From Aotearoamyces nothofagi (taxonomy: Eukaryota > Ascomycota > Leotiomycetes > Leotiales > Tympanidaceae): a stretch of 64,000 bases of DNA. The position numbers and the translations under genes were made by a program. The stretch lies in contig JADDTR010000040.1 in assembly GCA_015345905.1 (NCBI GenBank), positions 1-64,000 on the forward strand, read 5' to 3'. Shown piece by piece: positions 11,444-22,300 of the stretch; position 1 is the stretch's first letter, and each line of letters starts with the position of its first letter. The notes beneath the pieces are model-generated. The model had not been told where the DNA came from. It ran no database searches and was given only the letters and a program-made list of their open reading frames with translations.

Positions 11444-12910
11444 ATGGCGGGTCCAACAAAATCCCGCTGGGCCGATGATGATGAAGACGCGGCATTAGAT
11501 GCTCAGCGGAAACGCGAAAAGGAGGAGAAGAAACGCGCCAAGGCCGAAAAGCAGCGAAAGCTCGAGGAAGCAGCTGCCCTCGAGCGCCAACATAGAGAAG
11601 CTGCTCTGGCAGAATCTAAAGCCTCAGAAGAGCGGCCGGACAGTGTGGAACTTTCATCGCGACCATCGAAGAGACGGAAACTATCGCCGGAGCCTCCAAC
11701 ACAACGCGATGATCTTCCGCCCGCTAAATTGCTTCGGTTTCCTGCGCCGGAATGGAAACGCTGTCGCAGCGTTGAGGACTACGAGAAGCTGAATGATATA
11801 GAAGAGGGGGCATATGGATGGGTCTCGCGAGCAAAGCATACGGCTACGGGGAGGGTGGTTGCATTGAAGAGGCTGAAGATGGAAAATGCTCAGGATGGAA
11901 TACCAGTCACTGGAATACGGGAGATACAGACGTTGATGGACTGCGATCATCCTAATATTGTGAGGCTGCAAGAGGTTGTCGTAGGAGAGGATACGAGCAA
12001 GATTGAAAAGTAAGTTATCTGCTGCCAATCGGGTAGGACTTGAAGAAATACTGACCCCCGCAGCATCTTCCTCGTCCTCGACTTCCTCGAACACGACCTC
12101 AAAACCCTCCTCGAAGACATGTCCGAACCATTCTTAAACTCCGAGATCAAAACTCTCCTTACCCAGCTCGTGTCTGGAGTCTCATATCTCCACGACAACT
12201 GGATCCTTCATCGGGATCTTAAGACCTCCAACCTCCTCCTCAACAATCGTGGCCAGCTTAAGATCGCAGATTTTGGCATGGCTAGATACTTCGGTGATCC
12301 TCCGCCTAAAATGACACAGTTAGTTGTTACGCTCTGGTACAGAGCACCGGAATTGCTCCTCGGAGCCGAGAAATATGGCACAGCAGTGGATATGTGGAGT
12401 GTGGGATGCATATTCGGCGAGTTGTTGACAAAAGAACCGCTACTACAAGGCAAGAACGAGGTTGATGAGCTATCAAAGATTTTCGAGTTGTGCGGAATAC
12501 CCACAGAAGAGTCATGGCCAGGATTCAAACGTCTCCCCAATGCAAGATCATTGCGACTACCAAAGAATCCTGCTACCCAAGGATCCGTATTAAGAGCCAA
12601 GTTCCCTTTCCTCACAGGCTCGGGAAGTGCGCTCCTGACATCTTTACTGGCGCTCAACCCAGCAGTGAGACCAACTGCAAAAGAAGTCTTAGAGCATTCT
12701 TTCTTCATAGAGGATCCAAAGCCTAAGAGCACCTCGATGTTCCCTACGTTTCCCTCAAAGGCTGGCCAAGAGAAACGGAGGAAAAGGACTACGCCAAATG
12801 CACCCGTACGTGGAGCTGCACCGGATATGCAGGCAATGGATTTTAGCGGCATATTTTCTGGGAGAGAAGACGAAGAGAAGGGTGGTGGTTTCTCTCTAAA
12901 GTTGATATAG
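11444..12910 (+). CDS. cdk11: CDK11 (PITSLRE)-type cyclin-dependent kinase
   Basis: Nuclear Ser/Thr kinase of the CDK11 family, which acts with L-type cyclins in transcription and splicing and in fission yeast associates with Mediator. Exons are 11444-12009 and 12064-12910 (54-nt intron, gtaagt...gcag, phase 2), giving 470 residues. A charged Lys/Glu/Arg/Ala-rich coiled N-terminus (residues 1-105) precedes the kinase. Visible motifs are the glycine loop GAYGWV, VALKRLKM with the ATP lysine, PVTGIRE (the PITSLRE helix), HRDLKTSNLLLN, DFGMARYFG, and the activation segment VVTLWYRAPELLLG with the conserved threonine. The C-terminus is basic. The N-terminal extension is far shorter than in animal p110, close to the fission yeast form. 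CDK10 is the nearest alternative, but the N-terminal charge and the PITSLRE-like helix favour CDK11. Confidence 0.9.
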
Positions 12911-13136
12911 GCAAATAGTTATACCATAGAATATCACCAATGTAAAGTTATAGTATGTTGCTTATGTAAATAGCTGTCCAAGTTTCATTACTGCCTAATT
13001 ACACTATCTATGAATGAAATCTTGCACCCGTTATTCATGAGAACCCCATACGCCTGACTTTATACCAAATATACAATGAGGCCGCTGATATGCCAAAACA
13101 ATTTATCAAGCAAGTTCTCAATCCTGCTGAATTACA

Positions 13137-14093
13137 CTACCAAATTATTGCCAAGCCACCCACGAACCATGTGAAGCTGAGGATTGTGATAATACTCATG
13201 CCGAACATGAACCCAAAAGCCTTTCGATCCATATCAGACATTGCCCCGCTGCAAGTTGCGCACTGATATGCAGCACCAGTTGCTGACGTGTAGGCTTGAG
13301 GTGTATACATGCCAAAGGCATAACTGGTGAAAGGAGCCATGTATCCGGCTTGTGCTGCTGCACTCATACTTGAGTCGGCATCGTATATAATCAAGGTATA
13401 GGTTTCCGTCAACAGTGGGTCCCCGAGAGCGGTGTTTTGGTAACTCCCGGTATCCCAAGTCACTGCTCCAGTCGATTGTGCAACGGTCTGATTTGCAGCT
13501 AAAGTATATAGATATTCATTTGCGGTGCATGTAGCAAAGATATTCAGTGCTGTCGGTGTGGAGGATACAGATGTGTAATTCCATACAAAGGTTACGTAGT
13601 CCCCTATCTTGTAGAGCTGGGATGTGGCGGTTGCAGCAGGTGTAAGCAAGTCTACCCCGCCCGCTGCCAAGCGGGCATCATAAGTAGTTTTCGACGCTGC
13701 TGACGATGTCTTGCTCGTGCTTTCCTTGCCAGAAGTTGACCCTGATTTTGATTTTGATCCTGATTTAGTTGCAGACCCAGAAGCCGAGTCTGATGCGGAT
13801 GCAGATGGAGCCTTTGTGATTGAGGAATCCGAAGCAGATACAGAATTTGCAGTCTCTGTAGGTGATGATGCGGTAGTCGAAGCTGCAGCAGACTGGCCTA
13901 TAAACAGTAATGTTAGCATCCGTCTAGGATTAATATTGGGAATAGATTGCGAACTCTTGCTATCCGTACTATCCGCCCGAACAATCAACGCATCAATGTC
14001 TGGCAGAAATCTAGGCCATGGCCAAGCAGATGTACATGATGACAATAGAAGGAGGTAGCTTGTGTAGAGAAATAAAGACGGTGGCATTCGCAT
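13137..14093 (-). CDS. DUF7137 family secreted/membrane-anchored protein
   Basis: Predicted cell-surface protein. The ATG at 14093 is preferred because it puts a signal peptide (PPSLFLYTSYLLLLSSCTSA) at the start; an upstream in-frame ATG at 14153 would bury it. A Ser/Ala/Lys-rich linker leads to a conserved fungal domain beginning GGVDLLTPAATATSQLYKIG and continuing VTFVWNYTS, typical of DUF7137. A C-terminal membrane helix ends the protein (FMFGMSIITILSFTWFVGGL). A candidate 72-nt intron (minus-strand gtacgg...gctaac...ttatag, about 13896-13967) is a multiple of three and free of stops, so both spliced (joining RADS to QSAAAS) and unspliced forms stay in frame. Function unknown; glycosylation is likely from the Ser/Thr content. 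Convergent with the CDK11 gene (227 bases). Confidence 0.8.
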   Translation of the reverse strand: MRMPPSLFLYTSYLLLLSSCTSAWPWPRFLPDIDALIVRADSTDSKSSQSIPNINPRRMLTLLFIGQSAAASTTASSPTETANSVSASDSSITKAPSASASDSASGSATKSGSKSKSGSTSGKESTSKTSSAASKTTYDARLAAGGVDLLTPAATATSQLYKIGDYVTFVWNYTSVSSTPTALNIFATCTANEYLYTLAANQTVAQSTGAVTWDTGSYQNTALGDPLLTETYTLIIYDADSSMSAAAQAGYMAPFTSYAFGMYTPQAYTSATGAAYQCATCSGAMSDMDRKAFGFMFGMSIITILSFTWFVGGLAIIW

Positions 14094-14740
14094 TTTGATC
14101 GTGTTAAACGGATTTGTTGACAGCAGTCTTAACTGCTTGGGCAAGTTCAACAAACAGCCGGATAATCAAAGTCTGATACACGGATTGTGCAAAGTATCAA
14201 TACTGCGGCCTCTGAAGTGCACAAATCCCAATTGTTAGGAATTATTATCTTGTTGGCACAATTGAAGGATCCGAATGCCAGGGGCGGTTGATGCGGAGAC
14301 GAGAATACCGCTACCTTTGTTGTGTGAACGCCGCAAGGCTTTGCGCAGGACAGCCGAACGAGTGATGGCTATGGTGTCAAAAATAGAATATAGACGCAGT
14401 GAAGCAGCTGGAGTTTATGTGAGAAGCTGCAGAAGAGACAGAATGACAGCTGATGAGAAGACTGAAGAGAAATACGAGCTTGGTTTGTCTTTCTCGTGTT
14501 TTTTGGCGCAGCACGGACCAGAGTCTGGGGGAGCGCCGATTGCTAGAAGGCTAAATTTAGACTTATATTATTCTATCGGTGGCCTCAGGTACCTCGAAAT
14601 AATGGGCGAAGCCGAAGCTTGGGGTCGCTAAGCGTGCGTGTCCCGGTTACTCACGTGCTCCTTGTCGACGACCATAAAATATTTGAAGGTGTCATCTATA
14701 ATAGTCTTCGGTGAACCGAATTTTTAATTCATGGATATAC
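14094..14740. promoter_or_regulatory. Divergent promoter region of DUF7137 and Zn2Cys6 genes
   Basis: About 650 bases between divergent starts (14093 minus, 14741 plus). A CACGTG-type E-box core (tcacgtgctcc) lies near 14651. An open plus frame at 14275-14631 has no recognisable content. Otherwise nothing is seen. Confidence 0.4.
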
Positions 14741-17648
14741 ATGATGTCGGTGACTGCAGCCGAGGGCCACGATCTCGAAGAGAGGGAACAGCGTGCTAAT
14801 GCCCACACGCAGCCCAAGAGAAGCAGGATCCAGCTTACTTGCACTCCTTGTCGCCATGCAAAGTAGGTCATATGTATTGCGGCGTTCTTCAGTTCAGTCA
14901 AAATAATTCGTGGCTCGGAGTACCGTGATCCTTCTGATGTTCTTTCTAGGTTAAAATGCGATCGAGGTCACCCATGCGGCCAATGTGCCAAGAAAGACAA
15001 GTCTTCAATATGTGTTTATGTACAGATGTCTCCTCGAAAGGCGCCACCCAAAAATATGCAGAACCGTCTTCACCGTCTAGAGAGCCTTGTCAAAGACTTG
15101 ATAGCCGAACAAGGGCCTCAGATGTCTTCCTCTTATTCTAACATTGCCCGCCTTCCCAACAGAGAATCAAGTCGCTCTCAAAGTCCCCGGTCGAGAACTG
15201 CGGATACGTTTAACTATAATTCCATTAAGAGCACTGCAGCTTCTGTTGATGATCTTGGGGGCTCTCATGCTGCAGATACATCCGGCCACGTCATTCTTGG
15301 ACAGAGCGAAACAACATATATTGGTGCAACTCACTGGGCTGCGATTCTTAACGATGTAAGAGAGTATACTCTTATGTAAGTGGATTATCTAATATGGTTT
15401 ACATCTATAGATTGAAGAAGTAAAGAGTTACTTTAATAATGATGACGATGACGGCCTTGACGTGGGTATGGAAGGTAACGCTCAGGCGATGGTACTTGGC
15501 GTTACCTCGATTACAAGCAAAGAAGACCTCCTTCGAGCTCTTCCTTCAAGATATCTGGTTGATCGTCTTGTTTCACGATACTTCCTGTCGAATGATCCAG
15601 CTTTGCGTATGCAACCCTCTGTGTTTTCAATAGACAATCACGCTAATGACCCCTAAAGATATTATCCATAGGCCAACGTTTGAGAAAGAGGTATTATTAT
15701 TTTCACCTAAATGGACTAAATTGTTTGAAATTGGTAGTTTTCTCAAGATTATTTTTTAAGTGCAGGAGAGGTATAAAAAATGACGGTAGGCCTCTAATTG
15801 AGTAGAAACAATCACGTATAATTGACCTAAAAGGATGTATAGGGCTATTTATTTTCCTATTTCATTAAATAAAGTGCTAGATTTGATTAAGAAGATCACG
15901 CTGATAAAAAGGCTTTATTCGTTTACAACCAGTTACATTTGCTAACAAAGCTTTTAGTACCAGAAGTTCTGGTTGGAGCCATCAGGAAGACCAGTGATTT
16001 GGCTGGGGTTTCTGTATGCTATTATGTCATTGGCTACTTTCTTCTCTCTCCGCGCTGGAGAGGAGCCGATAGAGTTATCTGGTTCCCCAATGGAGATGGT
16101 CAAATACTACAGGAGCTTGTGCTCACGTTGTCTCCTTCTTGGCAATTATACACAGCCCGGACCCTATGTTCTGGAGACATTTTGTCTTTATCTAGAAGGT
16201 GAATTTGTTGAAGGCAGGGATGCCCAAGCAAACTGCTGGCTTCTTAATGGCTTAGCGGTCAGACTTGCTTTACGGATGGGCTATCATCGAGACTCTAAGC
16301 TCTACCCCAATATATCTGCTTATCAAGGGGAAATGCGCCGCCGTGTATGGCATACCATAGCACAGATTGACCTCATTCTCAGCTTTCATGTCGGCCTACC
16401 GAGTATGGTGGCAGCGATACAAAGTGATACTGCCCCTCCACACAACTTGTTCGACACCGATTTTGCTGAGGATTCGATGGACTTGCCTCACGCTAGACCC
16501 GTATCGGAACGTACTCCTGTGTCCTACATGATCTGCAAAAGTAGGATTTGCAAAGTCTTCGGCAAGATTGCAGAGCAAGTCAATTCTATATATGCACCTT
16601 CTTATGGAGCTGTTATGGAATTAGATAAACAACTTCAAGAAGCATATGCCGCGATTCCACCCTTCCTCCTAGTTCGACCGCTTGAAGAATCAATTATTGA
16701 TCCATCGGATCTAATTATTGAGCGCTTCAATATAATCCTTCTATTTCATAAGAGCCGTTGCGTTCTACACCGCAAATACCTCAATCAAAAAGATCCCCAG
16801 AACCAACATACATACTCTGTCAATTCTTGTATAGATTCTGCGATGGAGCTCTTACATTACCAGTCTGGGATATACAATGGTATCCAGCCAGGCAGGCCTC
16901 TTGAGCGTGACAAATGGTACATCAACTTGTTGACCATGCACGACTTCTTACTTGCAGCTATGATCATTTACATGAGGCTCAGCTATGAGATTGAATCTGA
17001 TCTGGCCGCAAACCAGCAATACGAACATATGCTCCCGGCTCTAGCAAAATCTCGTGATATATTCTCGGAATCGGGGAAAGAGCTAAGCTTTGCAACAAAG
17101 GCTTCTAACATAGTAGGAATCATGCTTAGAAATCTGCACAGCAGGAAATCCACGTTCAATCAAGACCTGCTGGGGTTGGGAGGACCATTAGATGGAGAAC
17201 GGGTTCAACAAGACAACTGTATTGGAAAGCAACAGCTCAAATCTCTTTCTATATCCGACAATTCTTCATCAGATTGTCCCAGACCATGTTTCAACGATGA
17301 CGCGTTTGGGGAAGGTGGCTCTGCGGATTTGGGGGAAATTGGAGCCATGCTCGACATGCCAATGAATCTTGACTGGGTACGTATCCTGCATAACCCTATG
17401 CATATTGATAAGCCGAATCCGAAAATATCTATTTATAAAATCTATCTTTAACCCTACGTATATCAAATGCTAACTTCAAGTAGGATACTTGGGATAATTG
17501 TATTAATACCAGTACCGAACAACCTGAACAACCTTGGCAGGCGAGCATGAACTTGGGAGACTTTGGTCTTAATGATGATATCTTGGGAATATCTGGGTCT
17601 TACAACATGGATCTTTCTCCTTCAGCATTCAACCATATCGAGAATTAG
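14741..17648 (+). CDS. Zn2Cys6 transcription factor with Fungal_trans domain
   Basis: Nuclear DNA-binding regulator. Exons are 14741-14862, 14950-15355, 15411-15606, 15659-15690, 15958-17376 and 17484-17648, giving 779 residues; all phases agree. The zinc cluster is split by the first intron: C34, C37, C44, C50, C53 and C62 in CTPCRHAK/LKCDRGHPCGQC. A short linker and coiled segment (NRLHRLESLVKDLI) follow. The middle homology region shows HIIHRPTFEKE, then YTQPGPYVLETFCLYLEGEF, LALRMGYHRD and MRRRVWHTIAQIDLILSFHVG, as in PF04082 proteins. The fourth intron (15691-15957) is 267 nt and AT-rich, about five times its neighbours. The last exon is acidic and Asn/Gln-rich, a possible activation region. 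Its stop lies one base from the stop of the convergent SDR gene, a possible target. Confidence 0.9.
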
Positions 17649-17649
17649 A

Positions 17650-18838
17650 TTATATATACTCCTTGGTCTCTTTCGCGCAATAGTCCCAGAGAGCCTGCGA
17701 CTTACCACTCCCGCCATTATCCTTTGTCTTCATTCCCAGACTAACAGAGCCAGAGAGAGGCTCGAGACGGCCCCAGGCCAAGATATACGCGCCATTATCT
17801 TCGGCCTTGAGTGTAGGAGAGAATGCACCGAATAACTCTGAATATGCGCCGTATACAGCAGGCTTTAATAGGAGCCCCTAGGGAGACATATTAGCATAGA
17901 GTAATAAAAGAACTTATCCGTAACATACCATTAGTACACGGCCGATTTTAGGCATCGTGCGTTGCAACTCAGTGCGCATTATTCCGGGATGAACGCTCTG
18001 CATCTGTTAGATCCAAAGTTTATATTGTCATATAGAATAGTAACTTACCACGCTCAAAATCCCAGCCTCACCAAGACGTAAAGCGAATTCATGGGCCAAC
18101 CAAGACGAACCTACTTTACTCTGCATATAATTCTCCATAGATTTCGGTAGGACCTTGGGCGCTCCACCGCCATCAAACAACATAGCTTCGGCAGGAGACC
18201 CATATTGAATCAACGAGGTGACCCAGACTATCCGGACGCTATATGGTTCCACTGATGTTAATGCCGCAGTGCGCTTTAAGACATCCTGCAAAAGGTGCGT
18301 CAACACATATGGTCCTAGGCAATGCGTTCCCATTTCGAGATCCTGGCCCTTTGGGAAGCAGTTAGCAAAAGCCAGGCAATTCACTGCAACAAGCTACACC
18401 TACTTGCTTCGTCTTGCTTCCAGCCGGAGGCTGCATCACACCAGCGTTATGAACCAGAACATCTAGCCTCTCCTCCTGTTGTAAAAACGTCTGGACAGCA
18501 GGTCTGATGGTTGGGAGATCAGCCAGATCGACCACAAAAGCCAAGAGCTTGCCTGTCGAGTTCGGAATCGCCGTTTTGATCTTGTCGATGGCTCCGTTGG
18601 CGCGAGCGCTCGATCTAGCCGCTATGTATACCGTTCCATTCTTTGCGTATAAGATCTCTGCAAGCGCAAATCCAACACCTGATGCTGCGCCCGTGACGAT
18701 GAATACCTGTTGGTCTGTTAACTTGACATAGGGAATTTGTTTGGGGGGAAGGGGGGTTACTTTGCCGGACTGGTCGCCTAGGGACTTGTCTGTAAAGGTC
18801 GGTGCAGGAGGGAACATTGCAGAATATAGGCCAACCAT
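17650..18838 (-). CDS. Short-chain dehydrogenase/reductase (retinol dehydrogenase-like)
   Basis: NAD(P)-dependent oxidoreductase of the classical SDR superfamily, resembling fungal proteins annotated as retinol dehydrogenase 12-like or WW-domain oxidoreductase-like. Exons are 18404-18838, 18049-18348, 17929-17997 and 17650-17877, giving 343 residues; the three introns of 51-55 nt are in phase 0. The cofactor motif TGAASGVG lies at residues 49-56, with LVHNAGVM after strand four. The active site has a serine in WVTS (about 190) and Y219/K223 in YMQSK. The C-terminal part reads SVHPGIMRTEL after the second junction. The substrate is unknown, probably a lipophilic alcohol or ketone. It converges on the Zn2Cys6 gene with a single base between stop codons. 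Confidence 0.92.
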
Positions 18839-19319
18839 CTTGATTAAGAGATGGGGTTTACTGGAATGTCACGGTTGGAGATGTTTCTAGAAGCGTGGCT
18901 GGAAAAGACTGCTGTAATTGAAAGCTGCTTAATGTCGAACAGACGAAGGGAGTATCTGATGCTGGCTATGGATGTAATACAGGACAATTGGCATCTAGGA
19001 GCTTCTTTCGAGGGACTGCCTAGATATATGCATTTCGAGAATCATCCTTAAGCCACCAAACGCCGAAGCTTCGCAGCATATCCAATCTCGCAGCTCACTC
19101 TTCTCATGTTCGGAGGCACATGCGGCACGCCGAGCAGTAGGCGGCCGCATCCAAGAGTCTGAAAGCAGCAACATGGCGAACATGACATCTTCTCGTACCT
19201 GTCAAGGAGCGGATTGCGCGGCCGCATATCCCCAATGCGCCTTTTAGCGTCGCGGAGATGGAGATTAGGAGGGCTGTTAGGAGGATCGTTTTTCCGTAAC
19301 TCCGAAGGCCGGAACTATA
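18839..19319. other. Intergenic, promoter side of the SDR, left edge of AT island
   Basis: No gene is seen. Base composition is ordinary up to about 19310. It includes two gcggccgc sites (near 19140 and 19219). The transition to the AT-rich island is sharp at about 19320. Confidence 0.4.
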
Positions 19320-22300
19320 CAAGGCACGTGATATGCTATATAGAACAATATAAATAAGAAAATATATAGTTAATTACTTTAGAATTTATTTCGATTAATT
19401 AAATAATCTGTTTATAATAGCTAGCTGTAAATAAAACTGTCAAGGAAATGGAAATAGAAGTTTACTATCCCTCCAGCTCTACAAGTATATCAAGACAAGG
19501 GTCGGCTAAGAGGGCGGTTTAAATCGTCGATATACTCTCAGCACTGTTGAGGCTTCTTTCAAAATCGGATATACAGCTATAAACACTTAAAGATATATAT
19601 ACTTTTGATAGAAAAGTACTACCAGGAAATGATAGAATACTTTTTATACAAGATTTAGAAGAGGCAGCTCTATCTCTATACTATTTCAAGGAAATTCAAC
19701 CAAGGCTGTTGTTATAGTACAAGTATACTCTATATTGACCAAGGCAAGTAGACAAATTTAGATCGGGTTAAAGCTACTTTATAGTCCATTTCTATACTCT
19801 TCTAAGTAAGCTCTATCTCTATCTTATAAGCAACGAGGTAATTGGCCACTTTGCTAAAATCCTATTAGTCGGCTCTATATAGAGCTCTAGAGCCCCTTGG
19901 ATTTTACTATAACCTTGTAGACAAGGTTATATAATATAATAGTTATATAATATAGTAGATATAAATAAATATTGGCCTTATATATAAGGTTTAGTCTTGT
20001 AATCTACTTGAGCTATATATATATAATATATTTTAGATACTAAAGGCAAGGCCTTACTTTTGTATAATAATAACAATAACAGTAGCCTTCTCTACTACTA
20101 TTACCAACCTCTATAATAGAGGAAGATAAGTATAGCTCTTTCTTTCTCTTTCTCTTCTCTTTTCTTAGCTTTTAGATATATTACAGATGCTAATAGTCTA
20201 TATAACACTAGAAACCCCTCTCTCTCTCTACAAGGAGCTCTCTAAGCCTATCTGTCTACCTTTGTCTACCTGTCTACTTTCGTCTGTCTATCTACTTTTA
20301 TCTATCTACAAGTCTTTGTCTATCCAAGAGCTCTTCTATATCTATAAGCAGACCCTTTCTCTACTACTACTACTGTCTGAATCTATCTACAAATAGATCT
20401 CTTCTTCTAGCAAGTCTAAGCCTACCTGTCTATAGATCTCCTCTCTGCCTTCTGAATCTGTCTATAAAGAGACTTCTCCTCTACTACTACTACTGTCCAA
20501 GTCTATCTATAAATAGATCTCCTCTTTTAGTAAGCCTAAGTCTGTCTATCTATAGACCTCTATCTACAAGTCTGTCTATAAGCCCTTGTCTACTAGAAGC
20601 TATACCAATATACCTAGCAAGTATACTATTGCCTCCTCCTTCTCTACTACCTCTAATCTCTCTCTTCAGTACCAGCTTTAGTACAAGTACCATCGAGTGT
20701 ACTTGTAAGAGTATCAGTGTCGATATAAATACTGGCTCGACTTCGAGATCGGTCTATTCTCCTCCTCTCTCTCTACCTTCTATAGGCTAGCTAGAAGTGC
20801 CCTTACAACTGCTGCTTTCTACTGTCTTGCTGCCGATCTATTTATATAGATTGTTAAGCTCTGTTTCAACTGTAGTATACTTGATATAAACTGGAGTTCT
20901 AATATAGAGGCCTATCTCGGCTAGATATATAGCTCTATTGCCTCTTCTAAATATAGCTACTACAAGTAGAACTTCAGTTTATATATACTATATATTATTA
21001 TTGTAGACAAGTTTAACAACTTCTATACTAACTACTATAATAGCAATAAAGATATCTACTACTCCCTCTATAGTAAGTCTCTATTCCCTTGTTTCCTTTA
21101 TTCAGCTGTAGATAATTTCAGACAATTGTAGATAGTCTAGATATATATAGGCTATCTATAGATCTGAAATATCTATAAGTTGTTATATAATCTATTAGCT
21201 AATATATCAAACTCTTATAGCCCCCTCTACTACTTCTCTATTCCTCTAAGCTACTATTATAGTCTACTTCTCTCCTTCTAGCTGTTATAGCTCTTGTAGT
21301 AAGTTTTCTCTTCCGACTGTAAACAGAAGCTAATATTGATAGTTGCCTTCTCTATCTCTACTGCTGTCTTCTCTATCTCTGCTACTATCTCTGCTACTAT
21401 AGTACTTGCTAGTAAGTGCTGCTATATATATAAGCAAGAGACTAGTAAGTCTTCTTCTCTTCTCCTCCTTCTAGAATATATATACAGATGTTAATAGACA
21501 GCTTGTAGTTGTCTATACTGTCTATACTACTCTCTACTCTACTACTTCTATCTATAGTATCTATAGTACTTGCTACTATTGCTCTACTACCTCTATTACT
21601 ACTGTCTCTACTACTATTGATACTATCTACAAGCTACTTTACAATACTAGAACTACTTATATCTACAAGATAGTCTGCTACTATATAGCCTTAGCTATCC
21701 TCTATAAGGAGGAAGCCAGAGAGAGAGAGGATGAGAATAAAGATAAGGATAATAAGGAAGATAAGAAGAATAAGGATATATTTAGCTTCGGTTAGTAGTT
21801 AGTTAGATTAGATGAATAAAATAGTCTATAGATATTACTTTTGTAAAATTATAGACCAAAATGATAGTATAAAATGAATATATATCTATAAGTGTTTATA
21901 AGTATCTATTAGAGTCTATTAATACCTGTTAAAGCCTATTAGAGCCTATAGATATCTATAAATATATATAAGCCGTCTACAATATAGAAATACTATCTAT
22001 ATTTCTATATAACAGACAGTATAGTAGATGTATTCTAGCTACTACTATATATATTATCTAAGACCTATAGCTAGACTATATTTGTAGTTAGATTCTTCTA
22101 TAGATCTAGTAATAGTATATATAAACTGTTTATAGAATATATCTACAAGATAGCAATATAGAACTAGCTATAGAAAAAGACTATATTTTATAGATCTATA
22201 TCAACCAATTTAAAGAATTGGTTCTACAACTTGTTTATTATTATTACAAAGTATATATAGATAGAAAACTGCTTACAGATAAGAATAAATAGGAGCTGAT

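Noticed and set aside
14275-14631. 118-codon plus-strand frame between the DUF7137 and Zn2Cys6 genes
   Set aside because: No domain or splice support, and it lies in the shared promoter region of two divergent genes.
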